From Caloramator quimbayensis (GTDB lineage Bacteria > Bacillota > Clostridia > Clostridiales > Caloramatoraceae), in assembly GCF_900167605.1 (NCBI RefSeq), contig NZ_FUYH01000021.1:1-45103 (forward strand): a stretch of 45,103 nt of DNA, written 5' to 3'. Below, piece after piece: positions 35,287-43,647 of the stretch. The stretch's first letter is position 1, and every line of letters starts with the position of its first letter. Both the position numbers and the translations under genes were made by a program. The notes under the pieces are model-generated. The model saw only the letters and a program-made list of their open reading frames with translations. It did no database searches and was not told the origin of the DNA.

Positions 35287-36600
35287 TTATAATTTGTTTA
35301 TTTTATTCCTGTTATTTACAACATCCTTTGAAGCGTTTCTTGTATCATAGAAAAGCTTTGCCCTCTTTACTATATCTTCGTAGTCATAGCAGCTATGATC
35401 CGTTGTAACAATTACAATATCTGCATCGTCTATCTCATCTTCGAGGTTTACTGTGTTTATCTGTCTTCCTTTGTATTTAAAGGTTTTAACATAAGGATCG
35501 TTAACTAAAACAACAGCCCCCTGTTTTTCTAACTGCTCGATTATCTTTAAAACAGGTGATTCCCTGTAATCATCTATATCCTTTTTATATGCAACTCCAA
35601 GTAAAAGAACCTTAGAGCCATTAAGAGCCTTCTTTTGAGTATTTAAAAGCTGCATAGCATTTTCAACTACAAACTGAGGCATATAGTCATTTATTTCCCC
35701 GGCAATTTCGATTAGCTTTGTATGATAATCATACTCTCTTGCTTTCCATGTAAGATAGAATGGGTCAAGAGGTATGCAGTGCCCTCCAAGGCCTGGACCT
35801 GGGTAAAATGCCATAAATCCATAGGGTTTTGTCTTTGCAGCCTCTATAACTTCCCAAACATCGATTCCCATTCTCTTGCAAAGTATTGCCATCTCGTTAA
35901 CAAGGGCAATATTTATATTTCTAAAGGTATTTTCAAGTATCTTTTCCATCTCAGCAACCTTTGGGGAGGATACTGTCATTATTTCCCCCTCTAAAACATT
36001 TCTGTAAAGGGCTGCTGCAATCTCTGTGCAGTCAGGAGTTACTCCGCCTACAACCTTTGGAGTGTTTTTAGTTTTAAACTGCTTGTTGCCTGGGTCAACT
36101 CTCTCTGGAGAGAAGGCAAGAAAAAAGTCTTCTCCGCATTTTAATCCGCTCTCTTCGAGAATTGGCTTGCAGACCTCTTCAGTTGTGCCAGGATATGTAG
36201 TGCTTTCTAAAACAACGAGCATATCTTTATGAAGATATTGTGCAACGCTTTTTGTTGAATTTACTACATAGGAAATATCAGGCTGTTTATAGTTGTCAAG
36301 AGGTGTTGGAACGCATATTGAAACAGTGTCAACATCCTTAACAAAGCTGAAATCAGTAGTTGCTGTAAGTTTCCCTTCATTTACAAGCTTTGACAGCTCG
36401 TCATCAACAACATCCCCTATATAATTATGTCCTGCGTTTACCATTTCAACCTTTTTAGATTGAACGTCAAAACCTATAACCTTATATCCAGCTTTTGCCT
36501 TTTCAACAGCGAGAGGAAGACCTACATAACCAAGTCCTACAACTCCTATAACTGCAGTTTTATTGTTTATCTTTTCAATTAACCTTTCCTTTGAAGACAT
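35287..36600 (-). CDS. wbpA: UDP-N-acetyl-D-glucosamine 6-dehydrogenase (WbpA type)
   Basis: The protein is 437 residues with the NAD-binding motif GLGYVGLPLAVEKAKAG, the central VLESTTYPGTTEEVC, SPERVDPGN, the catalytic cysteine C275 in GPGLGGHCIPLDPFYLTWKA and a C-terminal UDP-binding domain. It converts UDP-GlcNAc to UDP-GlcNAcA with two NAD+. In the WbpA-B-E-D-I pathway this is step one. It is followed closely by the WbpB-like gene and started by AAAGGAGG. The 138-nt gap 36601-36738 upstream holds no gene; I see only its ribosome binding region and AT-rich DNA there. Confidence 0.9.
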   Translation of the reverse strand: MSSKERLIEKINNKTAVIGVVGLGYVGLPLAVEKAKAGYKVIGFDVQSKKVEMVNAGHNYIGDVVDDELSKLVNEGKLTATTDFSFVKDVDTVSICVPTPLDNYKQPDISYVVNSTKSVAQYLHKDMLVVLESTTYPGTTEEVCKPILEESGLKCGEDFFLAFSPERVDPGNKQFKTKNTPKVVGGVTPDCTEIAAALYRNVLEGEIMTVSSPKVAEMEKILENTFRNINIALVNEMAILCKRMGIDVWEVIEAAKTKPYGFMAFYPGPGLGGHCIPLDPFYLTWKAREYDYHTKLIEIAGEINDYMPQFVVENAMQLLNTQKKALNGSKVLLLGVAYKKDIDDYRESPVLKIIEQLEKQGAVVLVNDPYVKTFKYKGRQINTVNLEDEIDDADIVIVTTDHSCYDYEDIVKRAKLFYDTRNASKDVVNNRNKINKL

Positions 36601-36738
36601 AATAATCCTCCTTTAATGCTCATTTTTATTTGTTATAATTCTTCTTTTTAACAAGTCATTACTAATCAAAAATAATTTTTCATTCAGCAGCATTGGGCAT
36701 AAATTTATTTAGTTCAAAGCCATTCCCATACTTAAAAT

Positions 36739-38580
36739 TTAGTTCTTTTTTCTATGATAAGTAGGTACAAGCTGCTCAACGCTGTCAAAAACCTCCTCAT
36801 CGCTGCAGCTTAATTTATTATAAAGTCCAATTATGTTTTCTTTAAGCTCCATAAAATCGTAGCTTCCGGGTTTGCCTATAAATATCTTTTTATGCTTTGT
36901 ATTTTGAATTCCTTCTTCATCCATCAAAAGCTCTTCATATAACTTTTCACCTGGGCGAAGACCAGTAAACACTATTTTAATATCCTTATCAGGCTCAAGT
37001 CCCGATAATCTTATAAGATCCCTTGCAAGGTCAACTATTTTAACGGGTTTTCCCATATCAAGTATGAATATCTCTCCGCCCTTTGCCATGGCTCCCGCCT
37101 GAATTACAAGCTGAGCTGCTTCTGGAATAGTCATAAAGTATCTGTTTATTTCTGGATGAGTTACTGTAACCGGACCGCCTTCTCTTATCTGCTTTTTAAA
37201 AAGAGGAATAACGCTGCCGCTGCTTCCGAGTACGTTTCCAAATCTTACAGCAACAAACTCAGTATTACTTATTTTGTCTATTGCCTGAATTATCATCTCG
37301 CATATTCTCTTTGTGGCACCCATTATATTTGTAGGATTTACTGCTTTATCCGTTGAAATCTGCACAAACTTTTTAACGTTATATTTATCTGCACATTCAA
37401 CAAGGTTTAATGTTCCAATTACATTGTTTTTTATAGCTTCCTTTGGATTTGCTTCCATTAATGGAACATGCTTATGAGCAGCAGCATGAAAAACAACGTC
37501 TATTTTATATTTTGAAAATATGTCTTCAAGCCTATTTTTCTCTCTTATTGAAGCAATTATTACTTCCTTATCAATGTGTGGATATTTTCTGTTAAGCTCC
37601 ATTTGAAGATCGTATGCACCGTTTTCATATATATCGAGTATCAAAAGCTTTTTAGGAGAAAACCTAACAATCTGTCGGCAAAGCTCTGAACCAATCGAGC
37701 CTCCTCCTCCAGTTACAAGAACGACCTTATTCTCAAGATATCCTGCTATCTCGTCGATGTTAAGCTCAACAGGCTCTCTTCCAAGCAAATCCTCTATCTC
37801 AACATCTCTAATCTGGTTTACGCTGACCTTCCCATCTATAAGCTCGTATATGCCTGGCAGGGTTTTAAGATGGCATCCTGTATTGCTGCAGATTTTAAAT
37901 ATCTTTTGTCTCTCCTCAAGACTTGCCGAAGGAAGGGCAATAAGTATCTCATCTATATCTTTAGAGGTTACTATATCTTCGATATCATCTCTGCTTCCAA
38001 CTATGGGCACACCATGAATAATCTGACCTTTTTTGCCTTCGTCATCATCAACAAAAGCTACAGGTATAAAGCCAAGTTCTGGATGTTTTTTCATTTCCTT
38101 AACTACAATAGCGCCCGCATCCCCTGCGCCCACAATTAGTGTTCTTCTGCTTTTTTTTAGAACCTCCGAGGGAACCATCTCAACGCTTGCCATAATTCTT
38201 CTTAAGAATCTTATTCCTCCGGACATTAAAATGGTAAGGGCCCACATTATAAGATAAATACTTATAGGAAGCCTGTTGCCTATAAATGGTTTTGCTATCT
38301 GTCCAAAAATAAAGGATAGAAAGGTTCCAAGGCTTACAGCAAGAATCACCGATATAAGTTCATCTATGCTCGCATACCTCCATACGCTTTTGTAAAGCTT
38401 AAATGCGCTAAAGCAAATTATCATTATAATAGATATAGGAATGAAGGACCTATAGTAAATCGTTAAATATGGGCTTGGAATCTTCCAAGAAAACCTTACA
38501 AAATACCCAATAAATATAGATGCATTAATAAAAAGAACATCAAGAATAACAAGAAAGATTTGTTTAATTTGCCTGTTCAT
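36739..38580 (-). CDS. CapD/FlaA1/PglF-type membrane UDP-sugar 4,6-dehydratase/epimerase
   Basis: The protein is 613 residues. It has four N-terminal transmembrane helices (about 1-120), a CoA-binding-like Rossmann domain (about 140-250, VGAGDAGAIVVKEMKKHPELG) and a C-terminal extended short-chain dehydrogenase domain from about 280. The C-terminal domain has GGGGSIGSELCRQI for NAD, STDKAVNPTNIMGATKR (the S-x-x-K and MGATK catalytic region, methionine in place of tyrosine as in PglF) and PxxGExLYEELL-like LRPGEKLYEELL. It makes a UDP-4-keto-6-deoxysugar, a usual first sugar of the lipid-linked unit. It is the first gene of the cluster, with start at GAGAGGAAATTGAA. Confidence 0.9.
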   Translation of the reverse strand: MNRQIKQIFLVILDVLFINASIFIGYFVRFSWKIPSPYLTIYYRSFIPISIIMIICFSAFKLYKSVWRYASIDELISVILAVSLGTFLSFIFGQIAKPFIGNRLPISIYLIMWALTILMSGGIRFLRRIMASVEMVPSEVLKKSRRTLIVGAGDAGAIVVKEMKKHPELGFIPVAFVDDDEGKKGQIIHGVPIVGSRDDIEDIVTSKDIDEILIALPSASLEERQKIFKICSNTGCHLKTLPGIYELIDGKVSVNQIRDVEIEDLLGREPVELNIDEIAGYLENKVVLVTGGGGSIGSELCRQIVRFSPKKLLILDIYENGAYDLQMELNRKYPHIDKEVIIASIREKNRLEDIFSKYKIDVVFHAAAHKHVPLMEANPKEAIKNNVIGTLNLVECADKYNVKKFVQISTDKAVNPTNIMGATKRICEMIIQAIDKISNTEFVAVRFGNVLGSSGSVIPLFKKQIREGGPVTVTHPEINRYFMTIPEAAQLVIQAGAMAKGGEIFILDMGKPVKIVDLARDLIRLSGLEPDKDIKIVFTGLRPGEKLYEELLMDEEGIQNTKHKKIFIGKPGSYDFMELKENIIGLYNKLSCSDEEVFDSVEQLVPTYHRKKN

Positions 38581-38651
38581 TTCAATTTCCTCTCCGTTTC
38601 TTCATAAGCCGCTTAATCATAACACAAAGGTTACATTATTCAGCAATATTA

Positions 38652-38702
38652 ATTATATATCAACTATAATTAGTAGTAAAACATCTCGGTAACATTATAT
38701 CA
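38652..38702 (-). promoter_or_regulatory. Candidate promoters of the exopolysaccharide operon
   Basis: Two candidates lie upstream of the CapD-type gene. One has TTTACT (38675-38680), a 17-nt spacer and TATAAT (38652-38657). The other is an extended -10, TGATATAAT (38694-38702), with no good -35. Either leaves a leader of about 65-110 nt. No attenuator hairpin is obvious in the leader. Confidence 0.45.
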
Positions 38703-38740
38703 TTTATTTATGAACATTTTTTTAATTATGCAATTTTTGT

Positions 38741-39201
38741 GGGACAGTTAATGAAAATTGGTAAAATTATATTTTATCTTGTTGAGGCATGAGGGACGGT
38801 TAACAACTTTATGTAAAAAATCACATTCATTTCATTAAGGGACAGTTAACAATTTATTGTATAATTTCAAACTATCTTCCTTTAAGCTTTCTAATATCTA
38901 TTTAAACGTTTTAGAATCTTGAGTTTTAAAACAAATTTTATTGGTTGTTTAACATTTGCTGAAAATTTGAGGGACGGTTAAGAATTAATTGCTAAACTTT
39001 TTATCTTCATTTTTAGCTTTAAAAATAATTATCATAGTTAGAACTTAACATTGAAAGGTTACAAATTTTATATATTAGCTGTATTAGTGAAAAAGATATT
39101 TTTAAAAACATAAATAATATGGAACGCAATTATATTGGAAACAAAATAGTCAGCTTTAAATAGTAATATAATTGTTAACTGTCCCTGTATGTAACTGTCC
39201 C
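38741..39201. repeat. GGGACrGTTA/TAACyGTCCC motif array in the 643-nt gap upstream of the EPS operon
   Basis: There are four forward copies at 38741-38750 (A), 38793-38802 (G), 38839-38848 (A) and 38971-38980 (G). Two reverse copies lie at 39176-39185 and 39192-39201; the last two sit inside a 16-nt tandem duplication of TAACTGTCCCTGTATG (39176-39191 and 39192-39207). Forward copies face reverse copies across about 200-450 nt. The gap 38581-39223 has no gene. Confidence 0.85.
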
Positions 39202-39212
39202 TGTATGCATTT

Positions 39213-39236
39213 AAAAAGGCTGCCTATCGCAGCCTT
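39213..39236 (-). terminator. Terminator of the SpoIID/LytB-like gene
   Basis: The stem AAGGCTGC/GCAGCCTT spans the TAG stop codon and is followed on the minus strand by TTTTTAAATGC. Confidence 0.85.
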
Positions 39237-41341
39237 AGTTTTTGCTCTAATAATTGTATAGTTTTATTTCCAACAATTCCATCTGATACCAATTTATTTG
39301 ATTTTTGAAATTGTTTAACTGCAGCTTCAGTTTTAGAATCAAATTTACCATTAACATCTATATTATATGATAAATATTTTAAAGCTTCTTGAAGTTTTTT
39401 TACCTGTTCTCCCGAGCTTCCTTTCTTTAAGATGCCCGAAATACTTAAGCTAACCACTGGCGATTTTTCGCTTTCACCTCTTGAAGGTATAACTGTTGTA
39501 ACATATCTGCTTGTTACTGCTTTATTCAATGCAGTAACTGTTTTTATTCCAACTATACCTGAAGAAGTTATTTTGTTTTTCTTTTGAAAATCTACTACAG
39601 CAGTATAAGTTTTATTATCAAATGTTCCATTTATATCAACTTTATATCCAAGTATCTTCAAATATTCCTGAAGCGCTTTTACATCATTACCTTTCATTCC
39701 TTTAGTAAGTGATCTTGAAATATTTAAAGTTCTTATTAAACTTTCCTTTGATGTATTAGAATCTTGTTTTGTATTGGTATCGGATGGCTTTGTTATATCT
39801 TCAGTAGTTGTTTTTGAAGAATCTTTGTTGTTCTGCGTTGATTCATTATTATCTGAAGGAATTGTGCCATTAGTATCATTTGGAACAGAACTTGACTGAG
39901 AATTGTTAACTGTCCCTGTCTCAATTATAAACTCAGCGCTTTTTTCTTCATCATATGTATTTTGTGAGTCATTATATCTTATATAAAGATGAATCTTATA
40001 ATTTCCTGCCTTATCACATTTATATGTAAGAGTTTTATCCTTTGAATAGTCCCTTACGAATACAACATTCCCATCTTTTTCAATAACATATTTATACAGA
40101 TAACCCTCAAAATCGCCATCATAGGTTATAAAAGCACTCTCACTCTCTACGAATTTATTTTTATTTATTATTATGTTTTTGCTCTGATTTAAAAGATTTA
40201 TTAGATAAGTGCCATCATAATAAAAGTTCAATATAGAATCATAATTTTGTCCTGCAATGGCCCTGTTTTTAGCACCAATCTGGCTCATGCCTATGCCATG
40301 ACCATATCCTTTACCCTTGAAAGTATAAGTATCAATACTCTCATCATAAGTTACATCATACATTGAGCTTGGCAAAGATAGAAAAGTTCTTGCTCTATCC
40401 TTAGTAAAGGTCAATCTCTGTTCTATTCCGTTCATGTCTTTATAAATAACATCGATTGAAGCAACTCTTGCACTATCATATTTTTTTATGCTGCTTAAAT
40501 CAATCCTTAAAAAACTGCAATCAGACTTTATGTATCCTTTACTTTTTAGTTTTAAATCTATATCACTTGATTTAAAACTCATATCACCATAGGGCCAATT
40601 TTCATTATCGAATTCATCAATCTTCGTTTTTAAATAAGGTTCTGCCTTGCTCCATATATTTGAGCTATCTTCCGTATAGCCTCCATTGCTTGCTGCATAA
40701 TAGCCATCTACAAGTTTTTCATTATACAAAAGAACAATGCCTCTCGTATCTTCAACTGCTTTTGCTGAATTATTATAGTTTGAATTATATCCCCTGTACA
40801 CTTGGCAGTCAGTGGTATCACATAAATCATATCCCCTATCTTTATGTTTACCTATATTTGCTATTGCATAATTCCTTGCAGCAACTGCTTGTGCCTTTAA
40901 TGCTTCTAAAGGATAGGAATTAGACATTTCGTAGGGAACAACTCCTTTTAAATAATCTTCAATATTTACAATATTAATCGGCACAATATTCCCTGATTTT
41001 ATAGTAAATTCAATAGTTCCAATATAGCTATATGTTTTCAATCCTGCTTTTAATGTTAAAGTATTATCCTTATTTTGAGGGATTAAAACAATCCCATCAT
41101 AATCAATTCCATCCATATTTATTTTATCAATATTTATATTTAAGACATGGCTTGTACCAGATAACATAATATTATCATTAAATTTATAATCTCCATTTAA
41201 TGTTATCTGTAGTGAATTTGAGGACATGTTTTCAAGGCCGATTCTCAAATCCTGAAAGTATAAATTACTATCCAATGCTAAGGATATACTCGAGAAAATA
41301 AATAAAAATACTACAGTAAATGCTATTATTCGCCTTTTCAT
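39224..41341 (-). CDS. SpoIID/LytB-domain secreted protein with two peptidoglycan-binding domains
   Basis: The protein has about 705 residues (SD AGGGGTGATGGG; the frame also runs to an ATG at 41377). The signal peptide is MKRRIIAFTVVFLFIFSSISLALD. A SpoIID/LytB domain (about 110-390) contains YLKGVVPYEMSNSYPLEALKAQAVAARNYA, CQVYRGY and GYGHGIGMSQIGAK, as in lytic transglycosylases acting on denuded glycan and in amidase modifiers. A Ser/Asn/Thr-rich linker follows (about 480-540). Two C-terminal PG_binding_1 domains (about 550-625 and 640-705) have LTKGMKGNDVKALQEYL and GILKKGSSGEQVKKLQEAL. It is probably wall-bound and vegetative or sporulation-related. The linker contains the repeat motif as codons for TGTVN (see findings). 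Confidence 0.88.
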   Translation of the reverse strand: MKRRIIAFTVVFLFIFSSISLALDSNLYFQDLRIGLENMSSNSLQITLNGDYKFNDNIMLSGTSHVLNINIDKINMDGIDYDGIVLIPQNKDNTLTLKAGLKTYSYIGTIEFTIKSGNIVPINIVNIEDYLKGVVPYEMSNSYPLEALKAQAVAARNYAIANIGKHKDRGYDLCDTTDCQVYRGYNSNYNNSAKAVEDTRGIVLLYNEKLVDGYYAASNGGYTEDSSNIWSKAEPYLKTKIDEFDNENWPYGDMSFKSSDIDLKLKSKGYIKSDCSFLRIDLSSIKKYDSARVASIDVIYKDMNGIEQRLTFTKDRARTFLSLPSSMYDVTYDESIDTYTFKGKGYGHGIGMSQIGAKNRAIAGQNYDSILNFYYDGTYLINLLNQSKNIIINKNKFVESESAFITYDGDFEGYLYKYVIEKDGNVVFVRDYSKDKTLTYKCDKAGNYKIHLYIRYNDSQNTYDEEKSAEFIIETGTVNNSQSSSVPNDTNGTIPSDNNESTQNNKDSSKTTTEDITKPSDTNTKQDSNTSKESLIRTLNISRSLTKGMKGNDVKALQEYLKILGYKVDINGTFDNKTYTAVVDFQKKNKITSSGIVGIKTVTALNKAVTSRYVTTVIPSRGESEKSPVVSLSISGILKKGSSGEQVKKLQEALKYLSYNIDVNGKFDSKTEAAVKQFQKSNKLVSDGIVGNKTIQLLEQKLRLR
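39903..39916 (-). repeat. GGGACAGTTA motif copy inside the SpoIID/LytB-like gene
   Basis: The sequence ttgttaactgtccc matches the intergenic reverse copies, and the following CTGT extends the match seen at 39176-39190. It lies in the low-complexity linker and is read in frame as TGTVNN. The frame stays open, so the gene appears intact. Confidence 0.8.
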
Positions 41342-41383
41342 CCCATCACCCCTTGAAAAACTTTCACTTAATAGCATTATATA

Positions 41384-41418
41384 ACAAAAACCTCCGTGTT
41401 ACAACTTCACGGAGGTTA
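41384..41418 (-). terminator. Terminator of the phosphoglucomutase gene
   Basis: The stem AACCTCCGTG/CACGGAGGTT has a 10-nt loop and is followed on the minus strand by TTTTTGTTA. It lies 7 nt after the stop codon at 41425. Confidence 0.88.
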
Positions 41419-41424
41419 ATTATA

Positions 41425-43128
41425 TTATAATTTGCAAAATTCCATCGTTTCTTCTTCCATTTTTGAAATTTTTTTGTTTACCTCTTCTATATCATTTCCA
41501 ACAGCAGCAAAATAGAATTTTATTTTGGGTTCTGTACCAGAAGGTCTTACAGTTATAAGGCTTTTATCTATAAGCCAGAGCTGAATAACATTTGATTTTG
41601 GAAGGTTTATTGATTTTTCTTTTCCATCTTTTAAATCCTTTTCTATACCCTTCAAATAATCTTTAACTACAACAACTTCCTGCCCTGCTATTTTCAAAGG
41701 TGAATCATTTCTCATATCTTCCATTATATTTTTAATTCTTTCATTTCCTTCTATACCCTTTAAAGTAACTGATTTTAGTCCTTCTTTATAATATCCATAT
41801 TTTTTATATATTTCATTTATACCATCATATAAAGACATGCCTCTTGATTTATACCATGCAGCCATCTCACATATAAGTGCACATGCTATAACACCATCTT
41901 TGTCTCTTACAAAACTGCCTGATAAGTATCCATAACTCTCTTCAAAGCCTAATATAAAATTCTTTTTACCTTCATATTCTTTAATTTTTTCACCTATGTA
42001 CTTAAACCCTGTTAAAACATCTATAATCTCAACATCATAATATCTGCAAATCTCCCTTGCAAGCTCTGTTGTTACAATCGTTTTTATAACCATAGGATTT
42101 TCGGGCATTTTTTTGTTTTCTTTAAGCTGTGATAGCATGTATTCAGTAAGAAGCACACCTGTCTGATTTCCCGTTAAAACAACATATTCTCCTGAATCGT
42201 TTTTAACAACAACTCCGACTCTATCACAATCGGGGTCTGTTCCAAGTATCAAGTCTATATCATCTTTTCTTGCCATTTCTATAGCAATTTTAAAAACCTC
42301 ATGTTCTTCTGGATTAGGATATTTAACAGTACTAAAATTATAATCCGGCATCTCCTGCTCTGCTACAACCTCAACATTTTCAAATCCAATCTCTTTTAAA
42401 ACCCTTCTAACCGGCTTGTTTCCTGTACCATGCAGCGGAGTATATATAATCTTCATTTGCTGCCCTACATTTTTAACAAGCTCTTTATTTATAATAAGTT
42501 CTTTAACAAGTTCTATATATTTATCTTCAACAGATTCATCTATAAAATTAAAAAGTCCTGTATTTTTTGCAAAATCATATTCACATGTCTTAATGTCTTC
42601 ATAGTCAACTCTTTGAATTTCATCGAGTATTCCCTTTGCATGTTCTTCAGTAATCTGTCCTCCATCGTTCCAATATACTTTATAGCCATTATATTCTTTT
42701 GGATTATGGCTCGCTGTAATAACTATTCCGGAAGTTGCTTGAAGTTCTCTTACAGCAAAGGATAACATCGGTGTCGGTCTTAACTCTTCGTACATATATG
42801 TTTTTATTCCATTGGCATTAAGTACGAGAGCAGCTTCTTTAGCAAAAACATCAGAATAAAGTCTTGAGTCAAAGGCAATAGCAACAGAAGGATTTTTTAT
42901 ATCTTTTTTTAATATATAGTTTGCAAGCCCTTGAGTTGCACGCCTTACAGTATATATGTTCATTCTGTTAGTTCCAGCTCCTATAACTCCCCTTAGACCA
43001 CCTGTTCCAAACTCAAGATCCTTGTAAAACCTATCTAATATCTCCTTTTCATCTTTTATAGACAAAAGCTCTTCCCTCGTCTTCTCATCAAAGTTCATCC
43101 ATCTATTATACATTTGCTTATACTCCAT
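41425..43128 (-). CDS. Phosphoglucomutase/phosphomannomutase (PgcA-like)
   Basis: The protein is 567 residues, the usual size of the alpha-D-phosphohexomutase family in Firmicutes. It has the phosphoserine loop TASHNPKEYNGYK (S140), the magnesium loop DPDCDRVGV, the sugar-binding GFEESYGYLSG and the phosphate-binding RPSGTEPKIK. It interconverts glucose-6-P and glucose-1-P in the cytosol, feeding GalU 520 nt upstream and therefore UDP-glucose for cell-wall and exopolysaccharide synthesis. The start is set by AAAGGGAG. It has its own terminator, so it is probably not cotranscribed with the EPS operon. Confidence 0.93.
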   Translation of the reverse strand: MEYKQMYNRWMNFDEKTREELLSIKDEKEILDRFYKDLEFGTGGLRGVIGAGTNRMNIYTVRRATQGLANYILKKDIKNPSVAIAFDSRLYSDVFAKEAALVLNANGIKTYMYEELRPTPMLSFAVRELQATSGIVITASHNPKEYNGYKVYWNDGGQITEEHAKGILDEIQRVDYEDIKTCEYDFAKNTGLFNFIDESVEDKYIELVKELIINKELVKNVGQQMKIIYTPLHGTGNKPVRRVLKEIGFENVEVVAEQEMPDYNFSTVKYPNPEEHEVFKIAIEMARKDDIDLILGTDPDCDRVGVVVKNDSGEYVVLTGNQTGVLLTEYMLSQLKENKKMPENPMVIKTIVTTELAREICRYYDVEIIDVLTGFKYIGEKIKEYEGKKNFILGFEESYGYLSGSFVRDKDGVIACALICEMAAWYKSRGMSLYDGINEIYKKYGYYKEGLKSVTLKGIEGNERIKNIMEDMRNDSPLKIAGQEVVVVKDYLKGIEKDLKDGKEKSINLPKSNVIQLWLIDKSLITVRPSGTEPKIKFYFAAVGNDIEEVNKKISKMEEETMEFCKL

Positions 43129-43196
43129 GTAACCACTCCCTTTGCATTTTCATATTATTATAAATCAATTTTTACCATATTAAAAGGCTCTCTTTA

Positions 43197-43226
43197 AAGG
43201 GGTTTTGGGGGTTTTGGGGACGGTTA
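43197..43226 (+). repeat. GGGACGGTTA motif preceded by a 9-nt tandem repeat
   Basis: ggggttttg occurs twice in tandem (about 43199-43216) and is directly followed by GGGACGGTTA (43217-43226). The reverse partner is at 43674-43683 in galU. Confidence 0.75.
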
Positions 43227-43308
43227 GTGTGAAAATGTAGTATTCCCATATTTGGATATATATTGCAATACGCAGTGTTAGATACCGGATAAAGGAGGTA
43301 TACCGCAA

Positions 43309-43386
43309 AAAAAGTGCCACCCAGTTGACAAGTGACAAACTTTTTCATTCCGTCGTTGTGGCTATTTTTTAGTCATGCCCTGTTAA
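43309..43386 (-). repeat. 78-nt repeat, right copy (inverted partner at 20573-20650)
   Basis: The minus-strand sequence ttaacagggcatgacta ... gggtggcacttttt matches the left copy at about 64 of 76 positions by eye. It lies in the 519-nt gap 43129-43647 between phosphoglucomutase and GalU, which has no gene. The segment next to it (43279-43308) has ATACCGGATAAAGGAGGTATACC, a weak palindrome with an SD-like core of unknown meaning. The remainder of the gap is very AT-rich. Confidence 0.8.
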
Positions 43387-43647
43387 TGAAATTAATAGTT
43401 TTATATTTATATGAAACATATTTAAAAATTTTATTATTTAAATTTAACATATTTATTTCTCATTGATTATTAATTAAATGTTATAAATTTTAAGACAAAA
43501 TATCAATAATTTTCGCATTAAAAAAGTTAAAGATTAATTTTTAAGTTTTTTAAAACATAAAAAAGTGCAAATTTTTTATCTAATTACTATATAAAATAAA
43601 TAGTTTAAACACCTTTTAAATATAATCATAAATTCTTAATTTAAGCT

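Noticed and set aside
43240-43310. Small gene with SD-like AAAGGAGG in the phosphoglucomutase-GalU gap
   Set aside because: No start codon at suitable distance opens a frame of meaningful length, and the sequence belongs to the repeat region.
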